Below, one piece after another: positions 60,240-64,000 of a stretch of 64,000 nucleotides of DNA. Where the stretch lies: NCBI GenBank assembly GCA_964569765.1, contig CAZMVY010000001.1:1-64000 (forward strand). The letters are read 5' to 3'. The position numbers were made by a program, and so were the translations under genes. Under the pieces are notes generated by a model. The model did not search any database and had not been told where the DNA came from. It saw nothing but the letters and a program-made list of their open reading frames with translations. This stretch comes from CAZMVY01 sp964569765 (GTDB taxonomy: Bacteria; Planctomycetota; Phycisphaerae; UBA1845; PWPN01). The first letter of the stretch is position 1. The number at the start of each line of letters is the position of its first letter.

Positions 60240-61199
60240 GTGGCAGAGAAACTGATCATCATCGGTTCCGGGCCGGCGGGCTGGACGGCCGCGATTTATG
60301 CCGCACGGGCGAACCTCACCCCGCTCGTCTACGAGGGCGAGGCCACACAGTACATGATCCCCGGCGGTCAGCTCATGTTCACTACCGAGATCGAGAACTA
60401 CCCGGGATTCCCGGAGGGCATCGGCGGCCAGGAACTGATGGCGCGGTTTCGCAAGCAGGCCGAACGGTTCGGCACGCGTATCCGGAGCGAAGACATCGTG
60501 AAGATTGACGCCTCCGCCCGCCCATTCAGGCTCCAGGGCTCCGGCGGCGGGACGGTCGAAGCGCACGCCGTCATCGTCGCCACCGGCGCGCGCGCAAACT
60601 GGCTCAACCTTCCGAACGAGCAGCGACTCGCCCGCTCCGGCGGCGGCGTCAGCGCCTGCGCAGTCTGCGACGGCGCGCTGCCCGTCTTTCGCAACAAGGA
60701 ACTCGTGGTCGTCGGCGGCGGCGACAGCGCCATGGAGGAGACCGACTACCTCACCCGCTTCGCCTCCAAGGTTTACCTCATCCACCGGCGAGAGGAACTG
60801 CGGGCGAGCAAGATCATGCAGAAGCGCGTCCTGGAAAACCCCAAGGTCCAGGTCGTGTGGAACTCCGTCGTCGTGGATGTCCTCGGCGATTCCATGATCA
60901 CGGCGGTCCGCCTGAAGAACGTCAAGACCAACGAGGTCCGCGACCTGCCCTGCGGCGGACTGTTCCTGGCCATCGGCCACACCCCCAACACCGAATTCGT
61001 CCGCGGGACGATCGACCTCGACGAAAAGGGCTACATCGTCTGCCCGAGGCCCTTCCGCACATACACCAGCGTGGAAGGAATCTTCGCCGCCGGCGACGTA
61101 ATGGACTCCTACTACCGCCAAGCCGTTTCCGCCGCCGGAACGGGCTGCATGGCCGCCCTCGACGCGGAGCGATGGCTCGCCGCCAAGGGCGTCCATTAA
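60240..61199 (+). CDS. trxB: Thioredoxin-disulfide reductase
   Basis: TrxB transfers electrons from NADPH to thioredoxin through FAD. The 319-residue protein has the FAD site LIIIGSGPAGWTAAIYAARA, the redox motif SACAVCDGAL (Cys140, Cys143), the NADPH-binding GGGDSAMEE, and the FAD-contact end block GIFAAGDVMD. The family usually has C-A-T/V-C, so CAVC fits. Start is GTG at 60240 with AAGGAG upstream. It follows purD by 92 bases, a gap occupied by the long inverted repeat. It ends 77 bases from the convergent fucosidase gene. Confidence 0.96.
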   Translation: MAEKLIIIGSGPAGWTAAIYAARANLTPLVYEGEATQYMIPGGQLMFTTEIENYPGFPEGIGGQELMARFRKQAERFGTRIRSEDIVKIDASARPFRLQGSGGGTVEAHAVIVATGARANWLNLPNEQRLARSGGGVSACAVCDGALPVFRNKELVVVGGGDSAMEETDYLTRFASKVYLIHRREELRASKIMQKRVLENPKVQVVWNSVVVDVLGDSMITAVRLKNVKTNEVRDLPCGGLFLAIGHTPNTEFVRGTIDLDEKGYIVCPRPFRTYTSVEGIFAAGDVMDSYYRQAVSAAGTGCMAALDAERWLAAKGVH

Positions 61200-61276
61200 G
61201 GCCGCGTCATCCGGCCCCGGGAGGACCGGAAAACCCCCGACCGCCCCCGGCGGCGACGGTGCCCGCCCAGGGAAAC

Positions 61277-62422
61277 CTACAGCCTCGCGTTCCTCCGCAG
61301 GCGCAGGAGCGCCTGCACGTACTCGTCGGGGATGAGTCCGTGCTCGTCCGGCGGCACATCGAGCAGCAGGTTGACGCCCCGCGCCCGGCACGCCTGGAGT
61401 TGATCCGCCAGGACCGCGTCCGCCCGAGGCACATCGCCCGGCACATAGAACCATTCCTTGCCGATCGGGTCGCACACCTCGCCCGGCATGTAGTACTCCT
61501 TCCCCTCGATCGTCCGCCACTTCCGGTGCCCGGATTCCGGCGGCAGTCGCCGTTCGATCGCAATGAGATCCGACGGCCACGCGTAATCCACGTTGTAGGT
61601 CTCGCCCGTCGAGATCCCGCTGTTCATCATGATGACCGTCTGCGGCTGCAACTCGGCGATCTTCCGGTAGAGATACTCGCGATATCCGCGCCCGAGCACG
61701 CCGGGGATGTCGATCCACACCTCCGCGATCGGCCCGTACTGCGTCAGCAGCTCCAGGAGCTGCGCCGTCTGGAAGCTCTGATAGACCGAGGTCGTATAGG
61801 CCGGCATCGGCCCTGCCGGCCGCGTGTGTGTTACGCGCTCCATCTCGGCGAAGCGGTCGTTGCCCCAATACCACTGGAGGCCCGGGTCCGACGGTGTTCG
61901 GCTGCCGAACCGGTTGTGGTTGTCCCAGGAGCAGTAATACAGCCCGGCCAGAACGCCGTGTTTCTCGCACGCCTTCACGAAATTCTCCACGACGTCGGTC
62001 CTGTTCCCGCTATTCGCCACCGTGTACGTGGTGTGCCGGCTCGGCCACAGGCAATGGCCCGCCACGTGCTTCGCCGTCAGCACCGCGTACTTCATCCCGG
62101 CGTCGCGCGCAACGCAGATCCATTGATCCACGTCGAGCCGGTCCGGTGCGTACACCGTCGGGAGCGACTGGCCGTCGGGCAGTTCGTTACGGACGAACGT
62201 GCTCATGCCGAAGTGGATAAACATTCCGTACCCCAGGGCCTCCCACCGGGCGAGTTGCCCCAGGCTGAGCCGCTGGGCCCCTCTTGCCGACGCCGTGGCC
62301 TCTGCTGCATCGGCGTCATCTCGCGGGGAACGCAAACCGGAGGCGGCAGCCGTCGCCGCGATGACGCCGCCGGCCGTCCTTCTGAAAAGCCCGCGTCGGG
62401 AAAGCTGGTCATCCTTCATCAT
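61277..62422 (-). CDS. Tat-exported alpha-L-fucosidase (GH29-like)
   Basis: This 381-residue glycoside hydrolase family 29 protein would release alpha-L-fucose from glycans. The start ATG at 62422 has GGAGG with a 5-base spacer. A twin-arginine signal follows (LSRRGLFRRTAGGVIAATAA, about residues 8-27). GH29 blocks are RWEALGYGMFIHFGMSTF, KYAVLTAKHVAGHCLWPS, VLAGLYYCSWDNHN and the nucleophile region IAEVWIDIPG, where Asp is the expected nucleophile, although the usual VWFDG is VWIDIPG here. Other family members have a C-terminal beta-sandwich; this protein ends soon after the barrel (NLLLDVPPDEHGLIPD), so it is a short form. Confidence 0.9.
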   Translation of the reverse strand: MMKDDQLSRRGLFRRTAGGVIAATAAASGLRSPRDDADAAEATASARGAQRLSLGQLARWEALGYGMFIHFGMSTFVRNELPDGQSLPTVYAPDRLDVDQWICVARDAGMKYAVLTAKHVAGHCLWPSRHTTYTVANSGNRTDVVENFVKACEKHGVLAGLYYCSWDNHNRFGSRTPSDPGLQWYWGNDRFAEMERVTHTRPAGPMPAYTTSVYQSFQTAQLLELLTQYGPIAEVWIDIPGVLGRGYREYLYRKIAELQPQTVIMMNSGISTGETYNVDYAWPSDLIAIERRLPPESGHRKWRTIEGKEYYMPGEVCDPIGKEWFYVPGDVPRADAVLADQLQACRARGVNLLLDVPPDEHGLIPDEYVQALLRLRRNARL

Positions 62423-62537
62423 GCTGACCTCCCCGGCACCGGGATGCTGTGATCCCCAACAGCCGGCGTGCCGGCCCGTGCCGACGCGTATCGTAGCCAA
62501 TGCTCCGCGCTTTCGGAAGTTGCGGCGGTTGCACGTC

Positions 62538-62567
62538 TTGACCCGACTTTTGGGTAGCTCTTACAAT
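62538..62567 (+). promoter_or_regulatory. Promoter for the FG-GAP lipoprotein gene
   Basis: TTGACC at 62538-62543, an 18-base spacer and TACAAT at 62562-62567 form a good sigma-70-type promoter. Transcription would start near 62574, giving a leader of about 155 nt to the ATG at 62729. Confidence 0.6.
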
Positions 62568-62728
62568 GCCCCGGCGACCGTGGTTCGGCGCGGCGAGCGG
62601 ACCCTTGCGTGGAGCGGCCTGCCCGAAGCGAGCACCGCGGAGTGAGCGGCGGGGCTGCCGAGGGCGGCAACGCCCGGCCCCACCGCCACGGAAACTCTCC
62701 CTCTTTGACCTGCGGAGGTCTTCAACGG

Positions 62729-64000
62729 ATGGCGAGCCAAACAGGCAGCAATGAAAGCAGCCGCATCACCCGCGACCGTGTCTCGTTCAGCGGCGGGAAC
62801 GCGGTTGTCGCCTCGCGCGTTGCGGTGCTCATCGTCGTGGGCAGCGTCCTGGTTGCCGGTCTTTCGCTGGGCGGTTGTCCGGGCTCGCCGCCCGTGATCC
62901 CCGTCGAAACCAACACCGCGGGCGGAACCAGCAAACCGGGCGCAAGCACCGGAAGCGGAAACGCGCAGCCGGTGCTCTCGTTCCTGGAGCCCGTTCTGGA
63001 CCAGGAGGTCTCGCCGGGCGACGTCGTCGCCATCACGTGGACCGTCACGGACCCGGACGGCAACCCGCAATACACGATCCAGCTCGATCCGGACAGCATT
63101 CCGAACAACGGCAATGAGATCGTCATTGCACGCGGTTTCGCCAGCGATCTGCCCCCGTCGGGCCAGACATACCTGCTCGACACGAAGGGCCTGGCCACCG
63201 GCACATACCTTGTCCGCGGCACGGCGGACGACGGCGTAAATGCGACGATTCTGATTACGGCCACAGGGCGTGTCCGGCTCTTCCCCGCCGGTCTTCAGCA
63301 CCGCAATCGTCCACCCTTCATCCTCGTCACGCAACCCTCCAGCGTCCACGGTGTGGTCCAAGGCGACGTCGTGCAGTTCAGTTGGTGCGCCCGCGACCCG
63401 GACGACAACGCCCGCGTCCTGCTCCTGCTCGACTACGACGACAACCCCGACAACGACGTGGTCTTCCATACGAAGTCCCAGGTGGACGCCATCTGCCAGG
63501 GAACGCTGCCCCGGCAGGTCAACGGGGCCATCCTTCTCGCCTGTTCGCAGGAAAACGATTGCACCAATCCCGCCCAGGGCGACACGCTCAACTGGATAGT
63601 CGACGTAGGCGACATCCCCCCGCGGCCTGATGGCCAGCCGTATCGGGTCCGCGCCGACATCACGGACATGACCACGGAGAACCCGACGCTCCATTCGTAC
63701 GCACCGGGCGGGCTCATGGTCCTTCCGATCGTCAGTACATCCCTCGTGGACGTCGGGAACGTCGGGCGGACACTCGCCGGAGCCGTGTGCGAGGGCTTTG
63801 ACGCCGGCAGCCGCCTCGGACAGGCCTTTACCCCCGTACCTGACCTGAACAATGACGGGGCGGACGAGTTCGTCATGGTGGCCCAGTACGGCCATCCCTT
63901 CGAACGCGGGCCGGTTGGCTCGGCCTATCTGGTCTTCGGGCGGCCCATGGCGCAGCCTACTACCCAGCCGTCCACCACGCCCCTGCCCGCCTCGCGCTTC
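62729..64000 (+). CDS. FG-GAP repeat lipoprotein (5-prime part)
   Basis: This open frame runs from ATG 62729 to the window edge without a stop, giving at least 424 residues. After a signal segment (VAVLIVVGSVLVAGLSLGGC, lipobox Cys about 52) there are beta-sandwich segments with DPDGNPQYTIQLD and ARDPDDNARVLLLLDYDDN. The first integrin-like FG-GAP repeat is at about 370-410 (AGSRLGQAFTPVPDLNNDGA, DEFVMVAQYG, GSAYLVFGR) and probably continues beyond the edge as a beta-propeller. GGAGG lies 10 bases before the ATG. Such lipoproteins are surface structural proteins in planctomycetes; the function is unknown. Confidence 0.8.
   Translation, partial: MASQTGSNESSRITRDRVSFSGGNAVVASRVAVLIVVGSVLVAGLSLGGCPGSPPVIPVETNTAGGTSKPGASTGSGNAQPVLSFLEPVLDQEVSPGDVVAITWTVTDPDGNPQYTIQLDPDSIPNNGNEIVIARGFASDLPPSGQTYLLDTKGLATGTYLVRGTADDGVNATILITATGRVRLFPAGLQHRNRPPFILVTQPSSVHGVVQGDVVQFSWCARDPDDNARVLLLLDYDDNPDNDVVFHTKSQVDAICQGTLPRQVNGAILLACSQENDCTNPAQGDTLNWIVDVGDIPPRPDGQPYRVRADITDMTTENPTLHSYAPGGLMVLPIVSTSLVDVGNVGRTLAGAVCEGFDAGSRLGQAFTPVPDLNNDGADEFVMVAQYGHPFERGPVGSAYLVFGRPMAQPTTQPSTTPLPASRF

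Noticed and set aside
1..64000. CRISPR arrays, retrons, diversity-generating retroelements, toxin-antitoxin pairs and prophage genes
   Set aside because: I looked for regular spaced repeats, reverse transcriptase motifs, integrases and structural phage genes and saw none.

Overview
The window is GC-rich, gene-dense and chromosomal. It most likely comes from a member of the Planctomycetota, plausibly class Phycisphaerae. The evidence is the mix of families: two formylglycine-type sulfatases, DUF1080 (3-keto-disaccharide hydrolase-like), DUF1571, DUF4861, DUF4405, a GH127 enzyme, a GH29 fucosidase, a TPR/GT-C membrane protein, many lipoproteins, and a SpoVG protein carrying a zinc ribbon. I saw no rRNA, tRNA, CRISPR array, prophage or intact insertion sequence. 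The assignment rests on family content only.

Layout. 0.1-4.3 kb (+): sulfatase, a Tat-exported sugar-isomerase-like protein and a xylose-isomerase-type TIM barrel. 15.1-4.3 kb (-): a seven-gene run with its own promoter: DGD-repeat lipoprotein, SSS symporter, Gfo/Idh/MocA oxidoreductase, class III aminotransferase, a 974-residue DGD-repeat/DUF4861 protein and two amidohydrolases. Several junctions are ATGA overlaps or only a few bases. 15.4-17.0 kb: a ComEA-like helix-hairpin-helix membrane protein facing a PilT-type ATPase. 17.2-20.9 kb: second sulfatase, radical SAM enzyme and TIM-barrel epimerase, laced with small palindromic repeats. 21-25.3 kb: DUF1571 protein, a near-empty 0.8 kb stretch, a tiny lipoprotein, an MFS transporter and a lipoprotein. 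25.3-33.2 kb: core functions (ispE-spoVG, trpA-pgeF) with lipoproteins and conserved unknowns. 33.4-38.9 kb (-): NicO metal exporter, 61-residue zinc ribbon protein, hisI and KtrB/KtrA potassium uptake. 39.1-46.5 kb: coiled-coil protein, DUF1080 lipoprotein and GH127 enzyme, divergent from a large secreted TIM-barrel-like protein. 46.5-51.8 kb: aspS, TPR/GT-C protein, fmt. 52-58.8 kb: DUF4405 protein, ECF sigma/anti-sigma pair, a two-gene YgaP-like module (DUF2892, rhodanese) and an RND efflux pair. 58.9-64 kb: purD, trxB, GH29 fucosidase and an FG-GAP lipoprotein running off the end.

How it fits together. Most accessory genes serve capture and breakdown of sulfated or complex glycans: sulfatases, GH29, GH127, DUF1080 and DUF4861 outside the cytoplasm; SSS and MFS import; isomerases, MocA oxidoreductase, aminotransferase and amidohydrolases inside. 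The best candidate for an undescribed system is the 4.3-15.1 kb run. It pairs two paralogous secreted DGD-repeat proteins (one a lipoprotein overlapping its symporter, one fused to DUF4861) with a cytoplasmic catabolic set ending in an active-looking and a metal-ligand-less amidohydrolase. Other notable points are trpA with an apparent AUC start codon, a sulfatase with an in-frame repeat insertion, a duplicated gene start at 19.7/19.85 kb, and SpoVG split by a zinc ribbon.
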